A stretch of 64,000 nucleotides of DNA from Ceratothoa steindachneri. Lineage: Eukaryota > Arthropoda > Malacostraca > Isopoda > Cymothoidae. Under the pieces are notes generated by a model that was given only the letters and a program-made list of their open reading frames with translations, was not told where the DNA came from and did no database searches. Of the stretch, positions 12,127-22,998 are shown one piece after another (position 1 is the stretch's first letter; the number at the start of each line of letters is the position of its first letter). The stretch lies in the NCBI GenBank assembly GCA_963969495.1, contig OZ018324.1:157464172-157528171 (forward strand), given 5' to 3'. The position numbers and the translations under genes were made by a program.

Positions 12127-12460
12127 AAACCAGCAGCAGGTGGGGCTTACTTTCTCGAACTTGTGTTTTGCGAGATGCGGGCCTCTTGTACCCAAGAGGT
12201 AACCGGACGAACCAGCAGCTGGTGGGGCTTACTTTCTCGAACTTGTGTTTTGCGAGATGCGGGCCTCTTGTACCCAAGAGGTAACCGAACGAACTTCGAA
12301 GGAGGGGGGAGATGACTTCTCTACACTCAGCTTAAGCGAGTTAACGGGCCTCTTGTCCTCAAGAGGTCACCAGAAGAACTTCGAAAAGGGAGGGAGATGA
12401 TTTCTCTACACTCGGCTTGAGTGAGCTAACGGACCTCTTGTCCTCAAGAGGTCACCAAAA
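12127..12460. repeat. Four tandem units of 82-85 bp, each with a conserved hairpin
   Basis: Four units with junction spacing 82, 85 and 85 bp. The first two are nearly identical to each other (GTGGGGCTTACTTTCTCGAA core), as are the last two (GATGAYTTCTCTACACTC core). The two pairs share mainly CCTCTTG-N4-CAAGAGG, a 7-bp stem with a 4-nt loop, at 12182-12199, 12264-12281, 12349-12366 and 12434-12451. The loop is TACC in the first pair and TCCT in the second while the stem is unchanged. The block is GC-richer than its surroundings and might sit inside an LTR or leader of an unrecognised retroelement. Confidence 0.85.
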
Positions 12461-13414
12461 GAACTTCGGAGAACGGCTTCTCCAATTCTTGATCAGAAGG
12501 CGGTTGAGAAAGGCTGACGTTGCCTCATGAGACTCTCACCCCTGACCCGAAGATACGGGTGTGATATCCAGCTCTTCCGTGGCTTGCGACCGTTACTCAC
12601 ACTTCTCGGGAGAGAGCTTCGTGGAATTGAACTCCTTTCGGGGAAGTGTCGTCTGACCAAATCTGTCTGTAATCCTGGAGAGGGTGAATATATACCCGAA
12701 GTTCTCCAAAACAGGGAGAGAGAGAGACCTTCTCTAACCCTCGTTATAGGGCGTGACAAACCGAGCGTCTCCTTACGAGGAAGGGTCAACGGCAGGGATC
12801 AGCGAGCCAGACGGATGACAGCAGCTGGAGCCATAAAAGCTGTTCACGGCGAACCTACAAAGTAATCTTCCGACCCGAAGGGGGGGGAAAAGATTGAGAC
12901 GGCAGGGAGGTAGCCTTCAATTTCAGCGTCATGCCTCGGTGTGAATTTTGCGGAGACCTGGTGGCAAGTCCAAAAAGGGTGAAGTCGGAAAGGAGGGGGG
13001 GGAGTAACGACTCGCTTTCTCTCCCTAAGTAATATCTTAGGAGGAGGGGAACTAATATTATTCTAGGGGATACCTCTACAGCTTGTATCAAGGAAGAGAA
13101 GTTACAAAAATCGTCTTACATCCCTTAGAGAAGACATCTATCATTCGGACTTCACTGCGGAATCCAAAAATAACATCAGGGAAACATGATGTGAAGTTCA
13201 ATGAAGCTTCAAGTTCAAAAATATCACCGTCCTCAGTGGGACAAAGCTCACATAAATTTGACACATGAACAATGTCTAAAGTTATCTGGTCATATAAAAA
13301 TAATTATCAGGTATGTTAGAAAGCCTTATTGTATTATTGTTTTACATGTAATTTCATTTAATATATCTTGAAGAAAAATTTTTAAAATGCAATATTTTAT
13401 AAAAAAAATTTGAA
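12461..13414. other. GC-richer unassigned block, possibly retroelement leader
   Basis: Overlapping frames at 12493-12789 (minus) and 12527-12865 (plus) are mirror images of one GC-rich stretch, and neither is recognisable. The stretch after 13100 is AT-rich and featureless to me. The composition change with the hairpin array upstream suggests one inserted element whose ends I cannot see. Confidence 0.35.
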
Positions 13415-13830
13415 AATTTTCAGCACTTCTGCGACTACCTTTGTGATACGAAAAGTTGGAGAGGCATTTCACCTTGCTTGTACGGTACTAACTGTGAAGC
13501 ATGGGGGTGGTTCTATCATGGCACGGAACTGCGTGTCTTCATCAGGGTTAGGGGAGATGTTTTTTATTCGAGGGAAGAATGAACTCTATAACTTATAACA
13601 CCTATAACTTATAACACTCTATAACTTATCTATAAATTGTCTCTTATTATATAACACCAAGAAAGGAAGCTATATGTATTTCAGCAGGATAATGACCTAT
13701 GCTATACATCCATGAATTAGTTTGGACATATAAGGATTCTTAGTGAGTGGCCATTACATTAAATCCAGCAGAATACTTGCGGGGAATACTTGAAAAATCA
13801 ATAAGAAGTACCACAAGTACAAATAAAACA
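13415..13830 (+). pseudogene. Tc1-like transposase fragment
   Basis: The plus strand reads RKVGEAFHLACTVLTVKHGG, then GSIMARNCVSSSGLGEMFFI, which matches the Tc1 block V-K-H-G-G-G-S-I-M-V-W-G-C downstream of the first catalytic aspartate. After indels, QQDNDLCYTS and then YLRGILEKSI follow at about 13680-13800, equivalent to the QQDNDPxHTS and YLKNQI blocks around the second and third acidic residues. Stops and frameshifts separate the pieces. No inverted repeats were identified. It is a remnant of a cut-and-paste DNA transposon. Confidence 0.75.
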
Positions 13831-13852
13831 GGAACTGTATGAAATATATATG

Positions 13853-13856
<4 letters not shown>

Positions 13857-13908
<52 letters not shown>
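13857..13908. repeat. (TA)n microsatellite
   Basis: About 52 bases of TA alternation preceded by interrupted TATGTATGTA. Confidence 0.95.
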
Positions 13909-13909
<1 letters not shown>

Positions 13910-14639
13910 AATGAATTCATTTGCCACAAATATCCAATTATATCATATAAATGATTCCATAGGATGTTTCAGACTTTAGGGCAAAGGGTGTACATGAACT
14001 TTTATAACTACTTACATATGTACTCGTACTTGCATTTGTGCATCGAATGAGGGTTCTCGAGATTCTATAATAGAAATCCATTTATTTTTTCCTCTTTCCC
14101 TCCCCTCTTCTCTGAGAACCCATTTCTTTTGTCAATGACTTAAAGAAATAAGCAATCGTATTACCCGGAGGCCAAGTCGGGTCGAAGGAAATGCGAGGAA
14201 TTCACTGCCTTTGAGCCGTCACGATGTTCGCAATGCCATTGAATCTTTTGACCTCGATTCACTTCCATGGTCTCCCTTTATCTTATTTACCATTTGATAT
14301 GGCCTTTTTACGCATAAGTTTATGAGGTCGCAGAAAGCAGATCGCCAGACTAGTGATCTAAAATAAACAAATTGAAAGAATGGATGAAGTATGATACATA
14401 TATATAATAATTTGATAGAGGTGAGATGATGGCACCAAACTGCACTCGTTTTAGGGCCTATTATGTTCCAGCGGATAGAGAAGGTTTAACATGCAATCCG
14501 AACCCATTGGTATCTAGAGCGTAAGTAGTTGCCATAAAGTCAGACAGAATCGCGACTCCTTCTGACGACTTAAAACGTTCGATATGTGGTTTAATTTCGC
14601 TGTAATCGAAAGTGGTGTTTCCCCTCAACTTACCCTTAG

Positions 14640-14715
14640 CTGTGTTAGTTGGCTCAGTCGATGAGCGTCGTGGTTCTGATAGCGATTGACAACGCAGGTT
14701 CGAACCCAACTCCTT
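14640..14715 (+). repeat. tRNA-derived SINE head
   Basis: Plus strand: TTGGCTCAGTCGATGAGCGT matches a tRNA A box (TGGCTCAGTxGATGAGCG), and 46 bases on, GCAGGTTCGAACCCAACTCC holds a perfect B box (GGTTCGAACCC). These are the internal RNA polymerase III promoter elements. The acceptor stem does not pair, so it is a SINE head or tRNA relic. The body is not resolved. Confidence 0.65.
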
Positions 14716-14910
14716 TATTGACCTTCATATATTGGTTAAAATAGTTTTCCCTATTTTATCCGTTCCTAAATCTCCCATTTTTCTTCTTAAGCTTTCAATG
14801 CTTCATCTAATATATATTCCTCAACGTTTTACCCAGGGTTGTGATACAATTTTTCCTTTTCTCGGGATGTTAACTACATCCATTGTATATCACGTGTCAT
14901 GTGATTTTCA

Positions 14911-14916
<6 letters not shown>

Positions 14917-14985
<69 letters not shown>
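14917..14985. repeat. (TA)n microsatellite, left flank of inverted repeat
   Basis: About 69 bases of TA alternation ending at the outer edge of the 15.0-15.7 kb inverted repeat. Confidence 0.96.
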
Positions 14986-14987
<2 letters not shown>

Positions 14988-15009
14988 AGCTCGGCCGTGA
15001 AGCCTGCAT

Positions 15010-15738
15010 TTAATATTGTGGATAAATCCCAGAGGCACCAGAAACGGATGCAACATCTTTTAATTTCTCACTACGTTTCGAAAACTACAAGTTTTCATCT
15101 TCAGGCTAGAATAAGTTTACAAAGTTAATATATATGAAGAAAACTTGAAAAGGCCAACAAGACATTATTTTCAAAGGTGACCAATTATAAAATATCAGTA
15201 AAATGTGCTATAAGTTAAAACTTTAAATATGACTTGGCAATATTTAATTTGCTTTAAAACTAGCCCCTTATTAAACCCACCATTCATTCTCTGGGATGGA
15301 TCCATTTTAGTAAGTACCAAAATTTACCGTTTTTATATTAAATGTTTTTAACTCATACAGTATTTACAAAATCAAAAACAAAGTTTAAATTTATTATCTT
15401 TAACTATTGCCAGGTAAATTTCTCTTATAGTTTTTAATTAATTTCTGAAATAAACTTTAAATTTATTAACTAATTTTTTTTAGTCAGTTTTAAAGCAAAT
15501 TTAACTGTTGTCAAGTCATATTTAAAATTTTAACTTATAGTACACTTTACTCATATTTTATAATTGGTCACCTTTTAAAATAATGTGTCTTGTTGGCCTT
15601 TTCAAGTTTTCTTCATATGTTTTAACTTTAGTAAACTTATTCTAGCCTGAAGATGAAAACTTGTAGTTTTCGAAACGTAGTGAGAAATTAAAACATGTTG
15701 CATCCGTTTCTGGTGGCTCTGGGATTTATTCCCAATAT
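15010..15738. repeat. Large inverted repeat with hammerhead-like cores, between two (TA)n tracts
   Basis: The left arm (about 15010-15260) is the imperfect reverse complement of the right arm (about 15487-15738); the spacer is about 226 bp. Shared blocks include GATGCAACAT, TCACTACGTTTCGAAAACTA, GTTTTCATCTTCAGGCTAG and TTTGCTTTAAAACT. In each arm, reading outward, the strand gives CTGAAGA, then GAAAAC-TTGTA-GTTTTC (6-bp stem), then GAAACG: 15647-15677 plus and 15074-15104 minus. CTGANGA...GAAA is the hammerhead ribozyme core, and such motifs are known from Penelope-like element repeats. I could not close stems I and III, so activity is unproven. The arms may be two 5'-truncated copies inserted head to head, or the ends of one element. 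Confidence 0.7.
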
Positions 15739-15741
15739 ATT

Positions 15742-15743
<2 letters not shown>

Positions 15744-15796
<53 letters not shown>
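15744..15796. repeat. (TA)n microsatellite, right flank of inverted repeat
   Basis: About 53 bases of TA alternation starting a few bases beyond the outer edge of the right arm. Confidence 0.96.
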
Positions 15797-15798
<2 letters not shown>

Positions 15799-15945
15799 AG
15801 TAGGTAGAGAAGGTCATCTATTTTGACCCATCAGGACATTCCTTATCTTGGAACATCTGAATTATTTTAAATAAAGGTCAAAGAAATTATTAAGCTAAAA
15901 GTGGTGATAATATAATTAAAATTTGTTTTCAAAATCAAATAAATA

Positions 15946-16850
15946 CACTACTGAGCAAAATAAGAGAACAATTTTTGTTTATTAAAATATTTTCAAGAAT
16001 AAGATCAGTAGGTAAATTAAATTTACATAGTACATAGTATATTTTATGAAGATTTCATATGATACATTCATATATTCAAGAAATTATACTAAATAAACGA
16101 ACTAAATGTAATATTGACACATGTAAAATAAGAACGATTTTTTCAGAAGTTATTAAAATCATCTTACATTATGAAAGACTCCAAAGGTATATAGAACCCT
16201 GAATCACTAATTCTTAATATTAAATTAAATTTCTTTTAACATCCTTTCAATGAATTAATGGAAGTCATAATTTATGTAATGGAGGGGTTGGTTGACGGTG
16301 AATGGGCCCGCTGCTTCCGCTTAGTCAGGGGCAAAGGGGATTTTCCCTAAAACAAGTTAATGTCGATAATGTTAGTGACGTCAGAAGAAAGAAGATTTCT
16401 TGGGAAAGGAAAAATGTGCCGTCATTGTTATTGTTGTCGACGCCAACAACGACTGTCAAAACCAAACACAACAACTTTCGGCGATTTCAAAAACACGGAA
16501 AAAAAGTTTCCTGTGGAAATCGTGAATATCATTACCGCCAATAAACATATTGACTAAAAATAAAACTAAACATGAGGTCCGAGTCTAACACCTCGAACAG
16601 TAACGAAGACATCAAGGACTCGTAAAAAGTAAGTAGGCTTAACTCGATACCATTCCCTTTTATCGCCTTTTTGACTTCTGTTGAGGTAGGCCTAAAATTA
16701 AGATTTCTTATTTTTATATTATAAACTTGAGTTTGTAGGCCTCGTCTCTTCAGCTCATTTTTATAGAGGCTGACATTTCAGCTGTTCCTTCCAATTTGGG
16801 TTGAGTGAGACTCTGTAGGTGCAAATTTCAATGACATTTTGCTCAGTAGG
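15946..16850. mobile_element. Candidate non-autonomous Tc1-like element
   Basis: The left end reads CACTACTGAGCAAAATAAGA and the right end, reverse complemented, CCTACTGAGCAAAATGTCAT: a shared 14-base core, CTACTGAGCAAAAT, flanked by TA on both sides (15944-15945, 16851-16852). CTGAGCAAAAT is typical of Tc1 terminal repeats, and TA is the Tc1/mariner target duplication. The 905-bp interior encodes nothing I recognise. A chance pairing of two separate ends is possible, since the adjacent Tc1 reading frame starts just outside. Confidence 0.45.
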
Positions 16851-16895
16851 TAATAACATTACAACGGCCATTGTTGTCCTACTCACTCTGCAGAG

Positions 16896-17340
16896 ATGCC
16901 AGCACACATGAAATGGATTTCTGAGCTCGGTCAAAGGATTGTTTTCTCAAAGACTTCGAGGAGGACTCTTTCTGCGATTTTAAAAGAGGTAGGAAGATCC
17001 AAGAATGTGATTTCGCGCGTACTTGTGTTATACAATGAAAACAAAACCTATACATTTCCTGAAACAGTCGCTTGACTACGCACAACCACCGTTTGAGAAG
17101 ACAGGATTTAGTAGAAGCTTCTCTATGTAGTATCCATTTGCGACTGCAGCAGGAATTTCTCGAAAAATTAAGACCGGTAGTGGGAAAGAAGTGAGTTTTC
17201 CAGGAACCAAATCAATCATCAGTAAGAACCAGAAGGCGAGACTCGAATATGCTGAAGCTTATGTTGTTTGGAGGGATGATGATTGGAAGTGAATTCATTT
17301 CAGCCAGGAAAGGAAATTCAATTTAGATGGATCTATAGCA
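16896..17340 (+). pseudogene. Tc1-like transposase, N-terminal half, broken
   Basis: From the ATG at 16896 the frame reads a helix-turn-helix region with ILKEVGRSKNVISRVLVLYN, matching the Tc1 DNA-binding domain block I-A-x-x-x-x-R-S-x-x-V-I-x-x-F-L. After stops and frameshifts it continues at about 17240-17330 with ARLEYAEAY, then a W-R-D-D-D-W-K block, then ERKFNLDGS, the region of the first catalytic aspartate (FSDEKKFNLDG in the family). The SDE is replaced by SQE, so the catalytic residue is lost. The sequence stops at a poly-C run near 17367; the C-terminal half is absent. Confidence 0.75.
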
Positions 17341-18455
17341 GAAGCTTTGTTAGACGCGCTTGTTCCCCCCCCCCCCCTCTCTTGTTCCCGAGCTACACAG
17401 CAAAAGCAGACCAAGGGGAAGAGGAGCGGATTTTACTGCTTTAACCTAACCTTTGATAATGACTGTTCTTGTGATAAATTTCATCTCTGAACTGTACTTT
17501 ATATAAAGAAATAGGTATAAAAATTCCTTCTGCAACAACGCTTGCCACACAGTTAATACGTAAATCCCTAATTTTGACTACCTGAAGGAGACAATAAGAT
17601 CAGGAAACATACATGCAATAATTGCATAATCAAAGACCTGTAACCAAAGTTGAAAGATACCAAGACGTTCTAAAAAGAAAACTAACCTATTTCTTTTTAA
17701 ATAAAAACTGAAACAAAACCTAAATCGAAAAGACAAACAGAGGAAAAAAGAAAATAACAACAAACAAAACGTAAATCGAATACGAGTATATGTACTGGAA
17801 AATAAGAATTAAATAAATACTAATAAGAATTCCTGGATTTAAGATTTATTGCTTAGCAGCAATAACGATACAAATATGCTAACAACTGTTTGAACGTTTT
17901 TTAGCCACTAATACACAACAGACACAAAAAAGCAAAATCAAGCACAAAATACACACAAAAAATTATACCCTTAATACATTTCCACAGCTTTAACTCTAAA
18001 TGTGCCAGATATGAGCGTGACCTCCACGCAAACTTGTAATTCTCTTCAAATCTCCCACTTCCACCTCTTTATCCATATTACTTTCTCACTATCGATTTAA
18101 TGGGCCAAACATGGGACAGGGGCAGCATATGACACCCTGGTTCGGATCCCACGTTTAGCTGTAGATCCATCGCATGCCTAGGTCATCCTCCTCATTTTGA
18201 GCTCTACTGTGTATATTTACCCTTTCTTCTTCCCCTCCCACCTTTGAACTCTTCCCCTCGCAGCATAATGAGGCTCTGTCAGGAAGGTGTTTGGAGTTCA
18301 AAAGGGAAGGACCTGGCCTCCGCCTCCCTAGCCCCGGCCCACCCTCGTCAGGAAGGCCCATGATGCGATCTATATTTAATTTTCTCTCTCTTTCTCTGAC
18401 TTCCATTTCATTTCAGTGGATCATTCTCTTTTCTGACCTCACACTGCAAGAAAGA
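17341..18455. other. Unassigned sequence
   Basis: A 14-base C run at 17366-17379, then AT-rich sequence. The minus-strand frame 17578-17763 (Phe/Leu-rich) looks like a composition effect. At 18140-18160, CTGGTTCGGATCCCACG resembles a B box but has no A box at the right distance. Confidence 0.45.
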
Positions 18456-18605
18456 GAAAACGAATTCTTTTTTCGGAAATAGTTATTTCCTACTTCGAAA
18501 ACTCCGAGCTGGAGTGGGATTCGAACCAAGCCCACTGAGGAGGTGAGCAACCGCTTTGATCTCAATTAAACTGAGCCTTTAACCACTTGGCTACGCGGAA
18601 GACCA
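18456..18605 (-). repeat. tRNA-derived SINE, copy 1
   Basis: Minus strand: TAGCCAAGTGGTTAAAGGC (18593-18575) is a type-2 tRNA (Ser/Leu-like) A box, followed by a long arm and GGTTCGAATCCCACTCC (B box, 18527-18517). The tail GGAAATAACTATTTCCGAAA runs down to about 18460 and is shared with the copy 340 bp downstream. It would be transcribed by RNA polymerase III and mobilised by a partner LINE. The head is well preserved. Confidence 0.75.
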
Positions 18606-18802
18606 AGAAATCTTCCAAATCGAGACAAGCTTTTAAGGCACGCCTCGCAAAGTTGATCTGGACTAAGAAAGAAAGAGAAATTAATTTGGAATTCAAAGGA
18701 CAAAGGAGAAATTGAGTTAAACACGTGGCGAATACACAATGTACATATATCTCTCATGAGCGCGAGAGAATGATGAAATAAATCCAACACATCGCGAGAA
18801 AC

Positions 18803-18925
18803 AGAAAACGGATTTTTTTTTCGCAAATAGTTATTTCCTACTTCAAAAAATCAGAGCTGGGATTCGAACCAAGCACACTGAGGCAGCCAGTAAGGGCTTT
18901 GATCTCAATTAAACCGAGTCTGTCT
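18803..18925 (-). repeat. tRNA-derived SINE, copy 2
   Basis: Same orientation and layout as the copy at 18.5 kb: GGTTCGAATCCCAGCTCTGA with the B box at 18870-18860, and the tail GGAAATAACTATTTGCGAAA. A short deletion removes part of the promoter-distal arm, and the A-box end is cut at about 18920. Confidence 0.7.
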
Positions 18926-18934
18926 ACTACTATT

Positions 18935-19850
18935 TTTTTCATGGATTTTTATTATCCACCGAGTCCAGCCTAAATGACGATGTTGCATGGCTATATGTGT
19001 AAAATATTTTGTCAATGCAGGTTTTGTTAATATTCTGTTTCTGTAGTGCTTCATGAACTGAATCGGTGTTTACTGAATCAAAGACTTTTGCATTGTCTAC
19101 GAATGTTATGCAGAGAAGTAATAATAGTTAGGTATCAGTTGTTATCTGCAATAATTTTCGAATAGCCTGCAGAGGATCATAATTACTATAGTTATTTCTG
19201 AAAGTTTTCTATTTTGATAGCTTATTGCAGTCGAATGTTAGTGTGAGTCTGTTGGTTATAACTTTTCTAACTCATTTATATGTTTATTATGAGAGAATGA
19301 TTGGCCTGTAGTTTTTCTAATCTTCATTGTCACCTTTTTTAGGAAAAAATGGTGAAAATAGAAGCGTTGGACCATGTCATTGGAATACTACGTTCCCTTA
19401 AAAGACTTATAAGTAGATTCCCTAATAGGTAGACCTCCATCTCAACCTATGTTAGTTCAAGTGTAACCCCCTTCTTCATGCATTTAAGTACGCTAAAGAT
19501 TTCATCCTTTACTGGTGGGTCTTAGTCCTCATTTATTGAAAAGTCGTTACCAGGAGTATGTTGCCATGCTCTCTTATAGTTCAAGATAGAATCTTTTTAA
19601 CTCTTTCGAAGATCTTTTTTCTGTGATTTTTCCCTTTGATCGTCGTTTAGTTATACGATTTACTGTTTGCCAGTGTTAGTATCTATTTTATTGATTTATG
19701 TTAAAATTGTTATTTTACACTAGATTGGTATTGGAAGTTATACTCTGGTTTGTTTTTGTTGATCTCAGTATATTCTGTCCTTTTTCACATTGTTCCATTC
19801 GTCTCATTTTTCGTCTAAAAACCGTACCTTTTATTTGGTAGATGTTATTG
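18935..19850 (-). pseudogene. RTE-like LINE reverse transcriptase relic 1
   Basis: Reading down the minus strand, the linker region comes first (19700-19480), then KKGDNED followed by KNYRPI at about 19340-19290, then FVDNAKVFDSVNTDSVHEAL at about 19130-19050 and ATSSFRLDSV near 18970. These are the RTE/CR1-type RT blocks F-K-K-G-D-x-x-x-x-x-N-Y-R-P-I and F-x-D-x-x-K-A-F-D-S-V. Stops and frameshifts occur throughout. The element has the same order as the 24-25.7 kb relic. The clade call is tentative. Confidence 0.65.
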
Positions 19851-21183
19851 TCTAATTGCTCTTCATAGTTAGGAGAAACTCATAACTCAGTTAATTTTGT
19901 AGAGCCGTAATTTGAAGTTCATTTAAGCCGGTGACATTTCTCCCAACAACTTGTACAACCTGTTGGACATTTACAACAGAAATTCCTAAGAAAAAAATTA
20001 TTTCCTAAAATTAAATTAAGTATTGAATAAAAAACAAAAAATGAGTAAAAATTGATAAAATGATTTTGAAACTTCCAACGATTCAAAGAATCGTAAAACA
20101 AGTTGGGAATAACGTGCCTCGGTTCTTTATTAGTTCAAAATCGGCTTGGAACATTAGTTCAAAATTTTTCTTCAGATTACTCTTGATTTGGGACTGGCGA
20201 AACTTTATTATTTTCCCACATTACACAAACCCACAACCTCGCTGAAAGCAAACTTTAGTAATATGTTGTTGAACTCATATCCTTATCTTCCACCAATGAA
20301 TTCAATAACTACCAATCTATACAAGTTTAAAAAAATAAATATTTAGTACCAATTTAATTTGAGTCATTTTCTATGGAGTTATGATTGTCAGTGCGAATTG
20401 ACAGATATATCTGTAAATGAAGCTAAGTTCACTATTTTAAATATGTTGACATTTTAATGATTCCGTCAATTTCTACGGATTTAGTATGTTATATTATATT
20501 CCATGATAGAGTTTGGTTCTATTGGGGGTGTGTTTACCTTTCAAGAGCAGGTTTATTAGCAAATTAATGAAGTTTGGTCAGGTTACCAGTTAACCCATGA
20601 CATAGCGAACATTTTAATAACTGGTATGGAGGAAAGGATCTTCTCTGGTTCTCCTTCTTCATGCAATCCTATTTCATATTTGTGGGAGTCTCTGAAATTT
20701 TTTGGAATGCTGAAAAGTTTTTTATTTTTTTACGCCATAATATTAACTATACTGTTTCTTTGTTCCCCCCTTCCTTGTCCAAAAATCTCGACCACGCAAT
20801 ACTCGGCATGCTGCTGATTCGCGTGCTTATTGAGTGGTCCCTGAGGACTCAAGGATGGACCGTTTTGATGCTGGTTTCTTTCTTCTTGGTCATCAAAGCT
20901 TTGGAACTCATTAACTTCGTGTCTTTCCCATCTTATTGTACGTTTCCAAATTCTATACGCATTTCAATTTAGTTCCTTGATGTTTGACCTTGATGTTGAC
21001 TTTGGTTCATGTCTGGTACCTTCAACATAAAAAAAAATTGAAACTGACAAGACCCCATTCTGTCTAGATATTCAAATGCCCTCCAAAATCTACTAACCTT
21101 GTAACTTCAATACAAAACTCACTATTACAGAGCTAGACTTGAACTTCTTCACTTCTCGCCACTTAAAATATTAAGTTTATTCC
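19851..21183. other. AT-rich unassigned sequence
   Basis: Frames at 20626-20817 and 20661-20972 overlap in different registers and show no recognisable motif. The block 20040-20240 may be a decayed transposon fragment but I cannot name it. Confidence 0.4.
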
Positions 21184-21560
21184 ATTAAATGTATTATTTA
21201 GTACGCAAACCATTTATATTTATTTATTAAATGTATTATTTAGTACGCAAACCATTTATATTTATTTATTAAATGTATTATTTAGTACGCAAACCATTTA
21301 TATTTATTTATTAAATGTATTATTTAGTAAGCAAACCATTTATATTTATTTATTAAATGTATTATTTAGTACGCAAACCATTTATATTTATTTATTAAAT
21401 GTATTATTTAGTACGCAAACCATTTATATTTATTTATTAAATGTATTATTTAGTACGCAAACCATTTATATTTATTTATTAAATGTATTATTTAGTACGC
21501 AAACCATTTATATTTATTTATTAAATGTATTATTTAGTACGCAAACCATTTATATTTATC
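21184..21560. repeat. Highly homogeneous 42-bp tandem array, about 9 copies
   Basis: The unit is ATTAAATGTATTATTTAGTA followed by CGCAAACCATTTATATTTATTT. The copies are almost identical; one has AGTAAG in place of AGTACG near 21329. Such uniformity beside diverged minisatellites points to recent expansion or gene conversion. The plus-strand frame 21525-21731 begins in the last unit and is not a gene. Confidence 0.97.
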
Positions 21561-22575
21561 AAAAGATTTAATAAAAAGGACATCCTGTTTCTTAGATCTC
21601 TATTTCAAAAGAATTCCTTCCTAACATACATTGTAGAGAAATCAACTGTACATTTTCAACAGTATATATTAACCCTAAGAACCACAAATGACAGTAGCAA
21701 AAGATGGTTAATATTTGTTTGCCAGAATTAGATATTCACATAAAATTTCAGGAGAAAAACGGCAAAAATTTCTCTTAAAATTTAAATATTATTAAAAAAT
21801 TAAATTTTAAATTACTCACGTAATACTGTAAAAATTACAAAAAAGAAATCAGCGTAAATTATCCTCCCCCGAAGAATTTTAGGAGCTCCATCCTAAATTA
21901 TATTGTACAAGGGCTACCGAAAAGTAATGTCGCATTTTACTTAAACTATTATTATCTACATAAAACACATCAGAAATATAATTTATTCATTAGAAACATA
22001 ATTACTATCATTAGTAAGGACATTTGCCGAAAACAAAACCAGTATTGCCGATTAACACGGGCCCCAAAATTATGTTTTTTAGAATAGAAAAAAAAAACAT
22101 TTGAGCGTTGTCTCATACCTTCAAAAGCTATAGCAAACGTCTAACAGTTGTAACTAAGAAAATTCATGCGAAAAAACATTAATTACTATTTCCCTATGTT
22201 TATGCGAGCTTTTGTTTTCTGATCAATTGTGAAATGTTGTTGAAATTCTTTCATGATTCATCAGAACACTTCGGATTGACTTTCTTATTACTTTTGGAAT
22301 GAGTAGACGATATTTACTACTGTCACCGAAACTAATCGAATATTAATCCAGCAAATAATTATTAAGCCTTCACCCTTGAAGTGGGGTTAAACTTCGGCTC
22401 AAAACTAGGGGGAAGGGGTATGTCTTGTTAACATTTTTACTCATTTTTGTATCATATTAAACCACTCTTTTGACAGTGATCCGAATAATAAAATCGGGTT
22501 AATAGTTTTACTCTCCCATGTTTATGTTTCGCATACAATTAAAAATTTGTAATACTGCTTGATTTAGAGGCTTAT

Positions 22576-22740
22576 TTTTCTCTCGAAATAGAAAGCGCAA
22601 TAGCAACGAAGCCACATCAGGCGGAAAGTTCGAAAGAGGAAATCTGTAAAAAAGGAGTGAAATAAGACGAAGCGAAAATGTATGTAAAAGTACTCTTGCG
22701 GACATTGAGTCCGGAAGGGTGTACGATTGCAGGTCCTGGG
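22576..22740 (-). repeat. Dispersed repeat family D1, copy
   Basis: Shares AAAGCGCAATAGCA-C-GAAGCC, the TCTGTAAAAAAGGAGTG block and GCGAAAATGTATGTAAAAG, in the same order, with the 4.15 kb and 33.1 kb copies. It ends in a GAGTCCGGAAGGG block equivalent to the GGAGGGC end of the others. Confidence 0.55.
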
Positions 22741-22998
22741 GCCGGAAGCGCGTGCCCTTCCCCTAGATTTCCGTTGTAGCGCAAAGGATGACCCGGGAAG
22801 AGCCCTGGGTGCAGTGGGGCACTGAGGGCATCCCGCTCATCCAGGTAACGGGGGTAAAAATCTGCACGGGGCGCCACCTTGCGGCCATTTTTAGAGGTGG
22901 AAGAAGATGACTATGGTACTCTTCGAACGTCGCCGATTGCAATCAATTTCTAACAATGCTTCCACCAATTTTCATTTGGGAATTGGGGGGAGGGAGAA

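Noticed and set aside
14732..15128. Frames with long Ile-Tyr runs
   Set aside because: Translation of the (TA)n tract only.
15640..15720. Complete, active hammerhead ribozyme
   Set aside because: Only the CTGAAGA, stem II and GAAA parts are present; position 10.1 is unpaired and I could not close stems I and III, so I report a hammerhead-like core only.
18140..18160. B-box-like CTGGTTCGGATCCCACG as a tRNA gene
   Set aside because: No A box at tRNA distance and no acceptor stem.
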